40,842 nucleotides of DNA from Rhodospirillaceae bacterium (GTDB taxonomy: Bacteria; Pseudomonadota; Alphaproteobacteria; MPNO01; UBA830): contig NZGJ01000011.1 of assembly GCA_002689465.1 (NCBI GenBank), positions 15,997 through 56,838 of the forward strand. Direction: 5' to 3'. This document shows, one piece after another, positions 18,941 through 26,958 of this stretch (positions within the stretch are counted from its first letter, which is position 1; every line of letters starts with the position of its first letter). The position numbers were made by a program, and so were the translations under genes. The notes below the pieces were generated by a model, which saw only the letters and a list, made by a program, of their open reading frames with translations, was not told the origin of the DNA and made no database searches.

Positions 18941-20224
18941 TCAGAGCTGCCAGCGGCGATAACCGGCCGGTAGTTCGAGATCGCGCCACATGCCTTTTAC
19001 GTCGGCAATGACACCGTCATCGGCGGCCAGTCTGGCGAAATCGGCTGCACCGTAATTGGCGTACACATCATGGGATACCGTGCCGACGACGCAGTCATAT
19101 CCTGATGCGCCGTCCAGCGTCTCCATCAGATCGACATTGTATTCGTGCTTTGCCTCCGCCGCATCGGCGAATGCATCGTGAACATCGACGCGAAAGCCGC
19201 AACCGATCAGCGCATTGATAATATCTATTACGCGAGAGTTGCGAAGGTCAGGCACGTTTTCCTTGAATGCCATCCCGAGGATCAGGACCCGCGCGCCGGC
19301 ACCCTTACCCTGCTGGCCGACGGCGGAAGCGATGCAGTCGGCAACATACGGCCCCATCGCATCATTGATGCGCCGGCCTGCGAGAACGATTTCCGGATGA
19401 TGCCCCACGGCGACAGCCGCATGGGCAAGGTAAAATGGATCGACGCCGATGCAGTGACCGCCGACCAAGCCAGGGCGGAAGTTCAAGAAGTTCCACTTGG
19501 TGCCTGCAGCTTCCAGCACGTCATGGATCGAGATACCCATCTTGTGAAAGATCGTCGTAACCTCGTTAACGAAGGCGATGTTGATATCGCGCTGGGCATT
19601 CTCGATTACCTTGGCGGCTTCGGCGGTTTTGATGTTGGCGGCGGGAAACACGCCTCCCGATGTGACTGCGCCGTACATTTCGCAGAGCGTTTCCGCGACG
19701 GCCGGGGTCTGGCCGGCAACAACCTTGGTGATCTTGTCGACGGTATGTTCCTGATCGCCCGGATTGATACGCTCCGGCGAATAGCCGAGGAAAAATTCTT
19801 CGCCGCATTTCAGGCCGGATGCTTCCGCCAGGATCGGTCCGCAGACGTCTTCGGTAACGCCCGGATAAACGGTGCTTTCATAGACGACGATCGCGCCCTT
19901 CGACATTACTTCGCCGACCATCTTGCTCGCGCCGCGGACGGCGCCGAGGTCGGGCTGGTTGTTGGCGCCTACCGGGGTCGGTACCGTAACGATGTATATG
20001 TCGGCACCCCGGATGTCGTCCGTGTCCGCGGCATAGACAAGCGTGCTTACCTTCAGCCGGTCGGGTTCGACTTCGCGCGTACGATCCTCGCCGCGTTCAA
20101 GTTCGGCCACACGCTCGCAATCTATATCAAAACCGATGACCGGATAGGTCCGCGCGATTGCGACCGCAAGGGGAAGGCCGACATAACCGAGCCCGACAAC
20201 AACTATTCTACTATTCTTGTCCAT
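18941..20224 (-). CDS. UDP-N-acetylhexosamine 6-dehydrogenase (TviB/WbpA type)
   Basis: This 427-residue nucleotide-sugar dehydrogenase oxidises a UDP-hexosamine at C6 to a uronic acid with two NAD+. The NAD loop is VVGLGYVGLPLAV (8-20). TVPTPVG, ESTVYPG and GYSPERINPG follow, and FRPGLVGGHCIGVDPFYL holds catalytic Cys258. These motifs favour the WbpA/TviB group acting on UDP-GlcNAc or UDP-GalNAc over UDP-glucose dehydrogenase, but the substrate is inferred. The ATG at 20224 begins at the conserved core. A TTGACA at 20275-20280 with a poor -10 (TACATG) near 20252-20257 suggests transcription from within the earlier possible start (20254), which favours 20224. It diverges from the glycan operon. 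Confidence 0.9.
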   Translation of the reverse strand: MDKNSRIVVVGLGYVGLPLAVAIARTYPVIGFDIDCERVAELERGEDRTREVEPDRLKVSTLVYAADTDDIRGADIYIVTVPTPVGANNQPDLGAVRGASKMVGEVMSKGAIVVYESTVYPGVTEDVCGPILAEASGLKCGEEFFLGYSPERINPGDQEHTVDKITKVVAGQTPAVAETLCEMYGAVTSGGVFPAANIKTAEAAKVIENAQRDINIAFVNEVTTIFHKMGISIHDVLEAAGTKWNFLNFRPGLVGGHCIGVDPFYLAHAAVAVGHHPEIVLAGRRINDAMGPYVADCIASAVGQQGKGAGARVLILGMAFKENVPDLRNSRVIDIINALIGCGFRVDVHDAFADAAEAKHEYNVDLMETLDGASGYDCVVGTVSHDVYANYGAADFARLAADDGVIADVKGMWRDLELPAGYRRWQL

Positions 20225-20274
20225 AGCAACCCGACCATTTAGGACCGGCGTCATGTACTTTGATTGGCGGGAAC

Positions 20275-20280
20275 TGTCAA
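20275..20280 (-). promoter_or_regulatory. Possible -35 box of the sugar dehydrogenase gene
   Basis: A perfect TTGACA reads on the minus strand. Seventeen bases further is TACATG, a poor -10 match. The nearest operator-like repeat begins 34 bases upstream. Confidence 0.35.
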
Positions 20281-20313
20281 CAAATGCGAGACCGAGATCA
20301 CTATTTGCAGCGA

Positions 20314-20326
20314 TTCACGCCATGAA
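20314..20326. promoter_or_regulatory. Operator-like inverted repeat 1
   Basis: TTCA (20314-20317) and TGAA (20323-20326) form an inverted repeat with a 5-base spacer CGCCA. Geometry and half-sites match repeat 2, whose centre lies 83 bases away, about eight helical turns. A winged-helix dimer could bind both. Confidence 0.45.
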
Positions 20327-20390
20327 CGCCTTATCCCGAATCAATTTATATGGCATGGTAATTCTGGAACGTGGGTGGTTGAATCGTTGC

Positions 20391-20420
20391 TTGACGTTCA
20401 CTTGATGAACGTCCTATTGT
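20391..20420 (+). promoter_or_regulatory. Putative promoter of the glycan operon
   Basis: TTGACG (20391-20396) and TATTGT (20415-20420) are separated by 18 bases, giving a plausible sigma-70 promoter about 85 bases before the regulator's ATG. Operator-like repeat 2 fills the spacer, so a bound repressor would block RNA polymerase. Confidence 0.5.
20393..20413. promoter_or_regulatory. Operator-like inverted repeat 2
   Basis: GACGTTCA (20393-20400) and TGAACGTC (20406-20413) are perfect 8-base inverted arms around CTTGA. A further TGAAC (20430-20434) and GTTCA (20442-20446) follow in the opposite arrangement. The site overlaps the putative -35/-10 spacer and lies just upstream of a winged-helix regulator gene, which suggests autoregulation. 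Confidence 0.55.
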
Positions 20421-20505
20421 TTCGCTTGGTGAACAAGGTGCGTTCAGAGTGTGCACGCTTGTTTGACGCAGCGCGGACTTGGACTTCTTGGCAGATACCG
20501 CAGAT

Positions 20506-21165
20506 ATGGCAAACGGCAGCGGCAAAATCAGAGAAAACAACGACCCTAACGCCATAACTCTTGGCCTCCTCAGTGCTATAGAGGAAGACGACCGCGCGAC
20601 TCAGCGGGCGATTTCGCAGGAACTCGGAATTGCGCTTGGACTGGCGAACGCCTACCTGAAGCGCTGCGTCAAGAAGGGCTTTGTTAAGGTCCAGCATATC
20701 CCCGCGAACCGCTATGCCTATTACCTTACCCCTCAGGGGTTTGCAGAGAAAAGCCGGCTTACCGCCGACTACCTGTCGATATCGTTCAATTTCTTCCGTT
20801 CATCCCGTGAACAATGCGCTGAGCTTTTTGCAATTTGTGACGAACGACGGTGGACGCGGGTGGCGCTTGCCGGGTGTGGCGATCTCGCCGAAATCTTCAC
20901 CCTGTGCCGCCGCGAGGATTCGGATGTCGAAATCGTTGGCATCATCGACACGTCGACCGGTGGCGACGCGCCCGAGAGATTTGCCGGTTTGCCAGTCGTT
21001 CGCCGTCTAACCGATTTGAAAAAGGTGAACGCGGTTGTTGTGACCGATATCCAGAACGGACAACGGGTCTTCGACGCCCTCAGCATGGCGATTCCGCCGG
21101 AGCGGGTTCTGACTGCCCCGATGCTCAAAGTGTCCCGCACGCCACCGGTATTGACCAATGACTGA
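20506..21165 (+). CDS. EPS-associated winged-helix regulator with Rossmann-like domain
   Basis: The 219-residue protein has a MarR-like winged helix at about residues 15-95 (ITLGLLSAIEEDDRATQRAI, LGLANAYLKRCVKKGFV), resembling the MarR-type regulators found beside exopolysaccharide loci (TIGR04176). A second domain (about 110-210) reads as a Rossmann-like beta-alpha fold: VALAGCGDLAEIF, VEIVGIIDTS, NAVVVTDIQNG. Such a pair recalls NAD-sensing regulators, but the ligand is unknown. The ATG at 20506 is preferred; an in-frame TTG lies at 20479. It opens the plus-strand glycan operon, overlaps the next gene by 8 bases and has palindromes in its promoter. Confidence 0.85.
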   Translation: MANGSGKIRENNDPNAITLGLLSAIEEDDRATQRAISQELGIALGLANAYLKRCVKKGFVKVQHIPANRYAYYLTPQGFAEKSRLTADYLSISFNFFRSSREQCAELFAICDERRWTRVALAGCGDLAEIFTLCRREDSDVEIVGIIDTSTGGDAPERFAGLPVVRRLTDLKKVNAVVVTDIQNGQRVFDALSMAIPPERVLTAPMLKVSRTPPVLTND

Positions 21166-21706
21166 ACCGGCCTTGGCATACCCCCTTCCGGAAGAAGTGT
21201 CGCCAACGCTCTGGTATGTCGCGAAGACGCACCCGAACGGAGAGCAGAAGGCATCGTTTCATCTTCAGCGCCAGGGATTTGACGTTTACCTGCCGCGCTA
21301 CCTGCGCCGGATCAGCCATGCGCGCCGGATCAGCTGGCAGCCGCGACCGCTTTTCCCGACCTATCTGTTTGTCGCCATGACCGGCGCCGACCAGCGATGG
21401 CGGGCGATAAACTCTACCATCGGTGTCGCTCATCTGATTTGTGACGAACGCGGGCCAGTACCGGTGCCGTCTGGAATCGTCGCGGCGCTGCAAAACGAAG
21501 AGGACGACCGCGGTCTGGTGATGACCGGTCGCAAAGTGCCGTTCGAAAAGGGCGCTGAAGTGCAGATCATGTCCGGTGCGTTCGCGGACCATATCGGCCG
21601 TTTTGAAGGCGCAACTGACGACGAGCGCGTTGTCATCCTGCTCAACCTTATGGGACGGCAGGTCAAGGCGAAAGTAAACCTGGACGTTATTAGCGCACGC
21701 GCGTGA
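21158..21706 (+). CDS. NusG/RfaH-like antitermination factor
   Basis: This 182-residue protein is a specialised NusG paralogue. The NGN domain (about 17-120) shows WYVAKTHPNGEQKASFHLQR, FDVYLPRYLRR and PLFPTYLFV, and a KOW-type segment follows (MSGAFADHIGRFEG). Housekeeping NusG normally sits beside rplK. A copy at the head of a long glycan operon acts in known cases, such as RfaH, by loading on the elongating polymerase and preventing early termination. An ops-like element occurs 65 bases after this gene. Its start overlaps the regulator's end. Confidence 0.88.
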   Translation: MTEPALAYPLPEEVSPTLWYVAKTHPNGEQKASFHLQRQGFDVYLPRYLRRISHARRISWQPRPLFPTYLFVAMTGADQRWRAINSTIGVAHLICDERGPVPVPSGIVAALQNEEDDRGLVMTGRKVPFEKGAEVQIMSGAFADHIGRFEGATDDERVVILLNLMGRQVKAKVNLDVISARA

Positions 21707-21771
21707 TGTCCGCGGTCCCGAATGGGGCTGATCGTAAATCGACCAGGCCGGGGAAAGCGATTCACCCGAAG

Positions 21772-21783
21772 TGCGGTAGCATG
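21772..21783 (+). promoter_or_regulatory. ops-like element
   Basis: TGCGGTAGCATG matches the enterobacterial RfaH recruitment element GGCGGTAGCGTG at 10 of 12 positions. It lies between the NusG/RfaH-like gene and legB, 49 bases before the legB start, the expected zone for recruiting such a factor. That an alphaproteobacterial paralogue would use this sequence is inference. Confidence 0.4.
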
Positions 21784-21832
21784 GGAAATCAAATTCAGTC
21801 ATTCGAAAAGTTAACTTGGCGGACGCAAACGC

Positions 21833-22852
21833 ATGAACGCTGAAACACATGTGAATCTGTCTGGTGCAAAGGTCGTGGTGACCGGCGCGGACGGGTTTAT
21901 CGGCTCGCATCTTGTGGAAGAACTGGTCCGCCGAGGTGCCGCGGTCCGGGCGCTGGCGCAGTACAATTCAATGGACAGCCATGGTTGGCTCGACGATCTG
22001 GCGCCGACGGTGCGGAGCGAACTGGAAATTATTCGCGGCGATCTGCGCGATCCGGCCCAGATGATTTCCCTGTGCGACAACCGGCAATTCGTCTTTCATT
22101 TGGCCGCGCTGATTTCAATTCCGTTCTCCTATGACGCGCCCTCCGCCTATATCCAGACCAACGTCCAGGGCACGGCGAATGTTCTTGATGCCGCGCTCAA
22201 AGGCGGGGCCGAAAAAATAGTTCATACATCGACCAGCGAAGTATATGGAACCGCGATCACAGCACCGATCACCGAGGATCACCCGCTGCAGGGACAGTCA
22301 CCCTATTCGGCGTCCAAAATCGGCGCCGACATGATGGCGACCGCGTTCCACGGGGCATTCGATTGTCCTGTTGCGACACTTCGTCCGTTCAATACCTATG
22401 GGCCGCGTCAGAGCGAACGCGCCGTCCTGCCGACGATCGTGCGTCAGGTCGTGGATGATGACTGTGCCGAAATTACTTTAGGGGATCTCAGCCCGAAGCG
22501 CGATTTTTGTTTTGTCGAAGATACCGTTGCGGCGTTTCTGGCCGTCGCCGGCACTGGACCAGAAGCCAATGGGACGGTTCTCAACGCCGGCACCGGCAGA
22601 ATGGTTACGATCGGGGACGCCGTGCAGGTGATCCGAGACATCACCGGAAGCGACAAGTCGGTCGCGGAGAACCAGCAGCGAAAGCGCCCGCCCAATAGCG
22701 AGGTCATGGCACTCCAGGCGGATTACACAAGGCTCAATGACATCACTGGATGGGAGCCGCGGTTCACGCTCGAAAAGGGGCTGACCCGCGTGGTCGACTG
22801 GTGGCGTGACCGCGGCGGAAACTGGCGCAGGGATGCCGGCTATATCTACTAG
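21833..22852 (+). CDS. legB: NAD-dependent nucleotide-sugar 4,6-dehydratase (LegB type)
   Basis: The 339-residue extended short-chain dehydrogenase probably converts GDP- (or UDP-) N-acetylglucosamine to the 4-keto-6-deoxy sugar, the first committed step to legionaminic acid. The nucleotide loop is VVVTGADGFIGSHLVE (14-29). The active site is STSEVYG with Tyr158 and Lys162 in SPYSASKIGADM, and RPFNTYGPRQS is a sugar-contacting motif. The overall pattern fits the LegB-like family (LLPSF_EDH). The GDP nucleotide is inferred from the CBS-nucleotidyltransferase downstream. It is the first biosynthetic gene after the antiterminator and is followed seven bases later by legC. Confidence 0.88.
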   Translation: MNAETHVNLSGAKVVVTGADGFIGSHLVEELVRRGAAVRALAQYNSMDSHGWLDDLAPTVRSELEIIRGDLRDPAQMISLCDNRQFVFHLAALISIPFSYDAPSAYIQTNVQGTANVLDAALKGGAEKIVHTSTSEVYGTAITAPITEDHPLQGQSPYSASKIGADMMATAFHGAFDCPVATLRPFNTYGPRQSERAVLPTIVRQVVDDDCAEITLGDLSPKRDFCFVEDTVAAFLAVAGTGPEANGTVLNAGTGRMVTIGDAVQVIRDITGSDKSVAENQQRKRPPNSEVMALQADYTRLNDITGWEPRFTLEKGLTRVVDWWRDRGGNWRRDAGYIY

Positions 22853-22859
22853 GGCAGAT

Positions 22860-24047
22860 ATGATGTCGCCCGCGGCGGCGATGCTTACGATCCTGCGGGA
22901 TGCACTGCCCTCGGGTGCGCCTTTGCATGCGCCGGTCTTCGAAGGCCGCGAATGGGAATATGTGAAGGATTGCCTCGACACCGGATGGGTGTCGACGGCG
23001 GGTGAATATGTCGACCGTTTTGAGCATCTGATCCGTGACCGGGTCGGGTCCAGCGATGCCATCGCGGCGGTCAACGGCACCGCAGCGCTGCATGTGCTGC
23101 TCGTCGCGATTGGTGTCGAAGCCGGCGACGAAGTGATCATACCCGCGCTGACGTTTGTTGCGACCGCCAACTCGGTCGCCCATGTCGGGGCGACGCCCCA
23201 TTTTGCCGATATCGAACGGACCACGCTGGGCCTCGATCCTGCCCGGCTCGATGCCTATCTCACCGCGGTGGGCGAGGTCCGTGGCGACGTGCTCTGCAAC
23301 AAAATGACCGGCGCGCCGATACGCGCGATTGTGGCGGTCCATGTATTCGGTCATCCCTGCGACATGGGCGGACTTGTTACGGTCGCCCGCAAATTCAACC
23401 TCGACCTGCTGGAAGATGCTGCCGAATCTCTGGGCTCTATCCACGGCGGCACGCCGACCGGCGCAATCGGGCGGGCTGGCATTCTGAGCTTCAACGGAAA
23501 CAAGACCATTACCACCGGTGGCGGCGGTGCGATCGTGACCAACGACACCGCTTTGGGAGATCGCATCCGGCATCTCGCAACGACGGCCAAGAAATCCCAC
23601 GCGTGGGCTTATGAACATGACGCCGTCGGATTCAATTGCCGGATGCCGAATATAAATGCTGCGCTGGGTTGCGCGCAGATTGAGCTGCTCGACCGGTTCG
23701 TCACGGAAAAACGCGGGCTCGCCGATTGGTATCGCGACCGACTTCAATCTGTCGGCGGGGCGGAGTTTGTGGATGAGGCGCCGGGCAACCACAGCAACTT
23801 CTGGCTCAATGCCGTGCTGCTGGACGATCAGGCCCAGCGCGATCAGCTACTGGAAGATGCCCATACCCACAATATCGGGCTGCGTCCCGCCTGGCGGCCG
23901 ATGCACTGGCTCCCGATGTATGCCGGTTGCCCGCGCAGCGATCTGTCCGTGACGGAAGATATCTGCGCTCGGCTGGTCAACCTGCCGAGCGGGGTAGGCA
24001 CCGCCCGTGAGATTGCGCAACAGATCTCCGGTGCCGCATCATCGTAA
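22860..24047 (+). CDS. legC: PLP-dependent sugar 4-aminotransferase (LegC type)
   Basis: This DegT/DnrJ/EryC1-type aminotransferase, 395 residues, would aminate the 4-keto product of LegB using glutamate. PLP contacts visible are NGTAALH, Asp186 in LLEDAAESLG and the Schiff-base Lys215 in SFNGNKTITTGGGGA. The sequence resembles the LegC-like family (LLPSF_NHT). ATG 22860 lies five bases after AGGG, seven bases beyond the legB stop, and starts the conserved region; a further ATG follows directly, and in-frame starts further upstream overlap legB. It ends inside the short region where legG must begin. Confidence 0.88.
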   Translation: MMSPAAAMLTILRDALPSGAPLHAPVFEGREWEYVKDCLDTGWVSTAGEYVDRFEHLIRDRVGSSDAIAAVNGTAALHVLLVAIGVEAGDEVIIPALTFVATANSVAHVGATPHFADIERTTLGLDPARLDAYLTAVGEVRGDVLCNKMTGAPIRAIVAVHVFGHPCDMGGLVTVARKFNLDLLEDAAESLGSIHGGTPTGAIGRAGILSFNGNKTITTGGGGAIVTNDTALGDRIRHLATTAKKSHAWAYEHDAVGFNCRMPNINAALGCAQIELLDRFVTEKRGLADWYRDRLQSVGGAEFVDEAPGNHSNFWLNAVLLDDQAQRDQLLEDAHTHNIGLRPAWRPMHWLPMYAGCPRSDLSVTEDICARLVNLPSGVGTAREIAQQISGAASS

Positions 24048-25204
24048 AAGTACTCGCTATTACCGGTTCACGCGCCGATTACGGTTTGCTTAGCGGCCCG
24101 CTGCGCGCAATTCGGGAAACCGACGGGCTGGATCTCCGCCTCGCGGTCACGGGCAGCCACCTCTCGGCCGAGGGCGAGACGTCGCGGCGGGAGATATTGG
24201 ATGACGGTTTTGAGATCGATGCCGAAATCGATCCGGAACTGTCGGGCGATTCACCGCGGCACATCGCCGAAGCCACCGGTCGAATCACGGCGGCGGCGGC
24301 GGCGGTCTTTGCCGACCAGGCCCCCGACATCGCGCTGGTTCTGGGTGACCGGTATGAGATGCTTGCGGTCGCCATATCGGCGGCGCTGATGGAAGTGTCG
24401 ATCGCGCATATCCATGGCGGCGAGGCTACGATGGGGGCCATCGACGACAGCCTGCGAAACGCGATCACCAAACTGGCAAGCCTTCATTTCGCCTGTGCTG
24501 AGCCTTATCGAAACCGGATTATCCAGATGGGCGAGCTACCTGAACGTGTGTTCAACGTCGGCGCGCCTGGGATCGAGAAACTGCTTAAAACGCCACGGGC
24601 CGAGCCGTCGGAAATCTGGAACCTTCTGGGCTGCGAACTGCCGGCACCGTTCGTTCTGGTGACCTATCATCCCGAAACCGCAGGCAGTCCCGACCCGGCG
24701 ACGGATGTGGCGGAACTGCTCGCCGCGCTGAAGGCGTCGCGTGCCGGCGGCATCCTGTTCACCGGCATCAACGAGGATGCACGGCACAATGAAGTGGCAG
24801 CGACGATTCAGTCTTTTGTCGCGGCGACACCCGGCCGCGCCGCCTATGTTGGCAATATGGGGCAGCGTCTGTACTGGACGGCAATGGCACATTGCGCGGC
24901 GGTGGTAGGCAATTCCTCCAGCGGCATTATCGAGGCGCCTTCGCTGGGGGTACCGACCGTTAATATCGGAACGCGACAGCAGGGTCGTCTGCGCGCTGGT
25001 TCCGTCATCGATTGCGTACCCGCCCGCGAAGAAATTCTGCGCGCGCTTGAACTGGCGTTTGATCGGGATTTGGCGCTGGACCGACAGACACCGTATGGCA
25101 GCGGGGAAACGTCTGCGCTGATCGCCCGAAGTCTCGCCGGTGCGGATATCGGTGCGCTTTCGAGCAAGCCGTTTTACGACCTCGTCGGCGGGCACGCAGC
25201 ATGA
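24041..25204 (+). CDS. legG: Sugar-nucleotide 2-epimerase, hydrolysing (LegG/NeuC type)
   Basis: LegG/NeuC enzymes remove the nucleotide and invert C2, giving 2,4-diacetamido-2,4,6-trideoxymannose in the legionaminate route. Motifs: SRADYG (10-15), LVLGDRYEMLA, IAHIHGGE, VTYHPET and GNSSSGIIEAPSLGVPTVNI. The conserved first strand, VKVLAITGSRADYGLL, is encoded from 24044, but between the in-frame stop at 24008-24010 and it there is no ATG, GTG, TTG or CTG. The start given assumes ATC at 24041 (ATC 24038 is equally possible). The first usual codon is TTG 24086, which would remove the essential N-terminal strand and SRADYG. A sequencing error is the alternative. Its stop overlaps the next start (ATGA). 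Confidence 0.85.
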   Translation: MVKVLAITGSRADYGLLSGPLRAIRETDGLDLRLAVTGSHLSAEGETSRREILDDGFEIDAEIDPELSGDSPRHIAEATGRITAAAAAVFADQAPDIALVLGDRYEMLAVAISAALMEVSIAHIHGGEATMGAIDDSLRNAITKLASLHFACAEPYRNRIIQMGELPERVFNVGAPGIEKLLKTPRAEPSEIWNLLGCELPAPFVLVTYHPETAGSPDPATDVAELLAALKASRAGGILFTGINEDARHNEVAATIQSFVAATPGRAAYVGNMGQRLYWTAMAHCAAVVGNSSSGIIEAPSLGVPTVNIGTRQQGRLRAGSVIDCVPAREEILRALELAFDRDLALDRQTPYGSGETSALIARSLAGADIGALSSKPFYDLVGGHAA

Positions 25205-26304
25205 ACGCCGCCGACCAACTATCCGCCGCGAAAGGTGTCTTCGTGATCGCGGAGGCCGGCGTGAATCACAACGGCGACCTTGAGCTTGCCCGGCGCCTGA
25301 TCGATGTTGCAGCCGATGCCGGAGCAGATGCCGTAAAGTTTCAGACTTTTAGCGCCGATATGCTTGCGACCCATGCGGCACCGATGGCCGACTATCAACG
25401 GGCGGCAATCGGCGACGGGCAGTCGCAACAGGAGATGCTTAGGGCATTAGAACTTGCGCCGGCGGCTCATGCCGCGCTCAAGGCCCACGCCAACCTCCGG
25501 GGCGTGGAATTCATCTCAACGCCCTTCGATCGCGCCAGCCTGAAATTCCTGGTCGAGGAGCTAAAGGTCACGACGCTCAAGATAGGATCGGGAGACGCCA
25601 CAGACGGGCCGCTGCTTCTCGATGCCGCTCGGTCGGGATGCCGGCTGATCGTATCGACGGGGATGTGCGACCTTGAAGAAGTCGCCGCCGCCATTGATCT
25701 GATTGCTTATGGGATGACGTCGGACCGGACGCCGTCAGGTTCCGCCGATTTCGCCGGGTACCGTACTCGCCCGGATGCACCGCGCGCCTTGGCCGAGAAA
25801 GTCACCTTGCTGCATTGCACCAGCTTGTATCCGGCGCCTGTGGATATGGCGAATCTACGTGCCATGAAGACGATGCGTCAGGCGTTCGGGCTGCCTGTCG
25901 GGTATAGTGATCATACCCTGGGCGGAACCGTCGCCCTTGCCGCGTCCGCTGCCGGCGCGGCGGTCATCGAAAAACATGTAACACTAGATTGTGCAATGCC
26001 AGGCCCCGATCACGCGGCGTCGATGGAGCCGGTGGCGTTTGCATCCCTGGTCGCCGATATCCGCACCATCGAAGCCGCGCTTGGGACAGCTTCTAAAGAA
26101 CCTGCCGAGGCGGAGTACGATATGCGGCGCATCGCCCGTAAAAGCCTGGTGGCAGCGCGCAATGTGGCTCAAGGAACATTGTTGGCGGCGGAAGATGTTT
26201 CGGCAAAACGCCCAGGTGGCGGGATAAGTCCGATGGCCTTCTGGGATGTAATCGACACGCCTGCAAAGCAGGATTGCGAACTCGACGAAAGGCTTTCCCG
26301 GTGA
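25201..26304 (+). CDS. legI: N,N'-diacetyllegionaminate synthase (NeuB/LegI family)
   Basis: This NeuB-family synthase condenses phosphoenolpyruvate with the hexosamine made upstream to form a nine-carbon nonulosonic acid. The 367-residue protein has a TIM barrel with IAEAGVNHNGDL (17-27), AVKFQTF, FISTPFD, KIGSGD, IVSTGM, LLHCTSLYP, GYSDHT and IEKHVTLD. A C-terminal antifreeze-like SAF domain runs from about 310. Assigning legionaminate over sialate or pseudaminate rests on the LegB/LegC neighbours and is not proven. It overlaps legG by 4 bases and the acetyltransferase start (TGATG). Confidence 0.88.
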   Translation: MNAADQLSAAKGVFVIAEAGVNHNGDLELARRLIDVAADAGADAVKFQTFSADMLATHAAPMADYQRAAIGDGQSQQEMLRALELAPAAHAALKAHANLRGVEFISTPFDRASLKFLVEELKVTTLKIGSGDATDGPLLLDAARSGCRLIVSTGMCDLEEVAAAIDLIAYGMTSDRTPSGSADFAGYRTRPDAPRALAEKVTLLHCTSLYPAPVDMANLRAMKTMRQAFGLPVGYSDHTLGGTVALAASAAGAAVIEKHVTLDCAMPGPDHAASMEPVAFASLVADIRTIEAALGTASKEPAEAEYDMRRIARKSLVAARNVAQGTLLAAEDVSAKRPGGGISPMAFWDVIDTPAKQDCELDERLSR

Positions 26305-26954
26305 TGTCGACCGAATGGCCTGAAGTCAGACCTGCATTGATTCTCGGTTCAGGGGGCCATGCGGCTGTTGTGTTGGCTGCGTTGCAGGCGGCGACTGCGG
26401 CGGTTGCAGGATTGTTGGATTCCGATCCTTTGCGGCACGGTGCCAAGGTTCTTGGTATTGATGTTTTGGGCGGTGATGAATTTGCTGAAAGCGGCAATCC
26501 ATCTGAGTTTGTGCTGGTCAACGGGATTGGTGGGGTCTCAAATACCGATCAGAGACGCGGCGTGTTTGAAAAATTTACGGCGCTTGGATTTCAGTTCCCG
26601 GCAATCGTACATCCCTCAGCCATCGGGGCGAACGTCGCCCAGCTCGGCAACGGTGTGCAGGTGATGGCGGGGGCCGTGCTCCAGCCGCACACCCGCATCG
26701 GGGATAATTCGGTTGTGAATACAGGTGCGCTTGTCGACCACGATTGCACGCTCGGAGATCACGTCCATATTGCGCCGGGCGTGACGCTGTCGGGCGGGGT
26801 ATCGGTCGGATCCAGGACGATGATCGGTGCCGGTGCGACGGTCATACAGAATGTTGTGGTCGGTGAAGGCGCATTTGTCGCCGCAGGGGCCACGGTGGTG
26901 TCAGATGTCGATGCAGGCACCCGCGTCGGCGGCACCCCGTCAAGGAAGTTTTGA
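26304..26954 (+). CDS. NeuD/PglD-type sugar O- or N-acetyltransferase
   Basis: The 216-residue protein has the PglD/NeuD layout. A small Rossmann-like N-terminal domain (ALILGSGGHAAVVLAAL, 11-27) precedes a left-handed beta-helix of hexapeptide repeats (about 100-216). His146 in ALVDHDCTLG is the expected catalytic base, and the C-terminus is VGGTPSRKF. It could be LegH, which N-acetylates the 4-amino group made by LegC, or a NeuD-like O-acetylase. No other acetyltransferase is seen in the window, which favours LegH. ATG 26304 shares its A with the legI stop. Confidence 0.8.
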   Translation: MSTEWPEVRPALILGSGGHAAVVLAALQAATAAVAGLLDSDPLRHGAKVLGIDVLGGDEFAESGNPSEFVLVNGIGGVSNTDQRRGVFEKFTALGFQFPAIVHPSAIGANVAQLGNGVQVMAGAVLQPHTRIGDNSVVNTGALVDHDCTLGDHVHIAPGVTLSGGVSVGSRTMIGAGATVIQNVVVGEGAFVAAGATVVSDVDAGTRVGGTPSRKF

Positions 26955-26958
26955 TCAG

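Noticed and set aside
19145-20242. A 365-codon plus-strand reading frame antisense to the sugar dehydrogenase gene
   Set aside because: It lies wholly inside a gene with clear dehydrogenase motifs; its protein has no recognisable domain and the frame is a codon-bias shadow.
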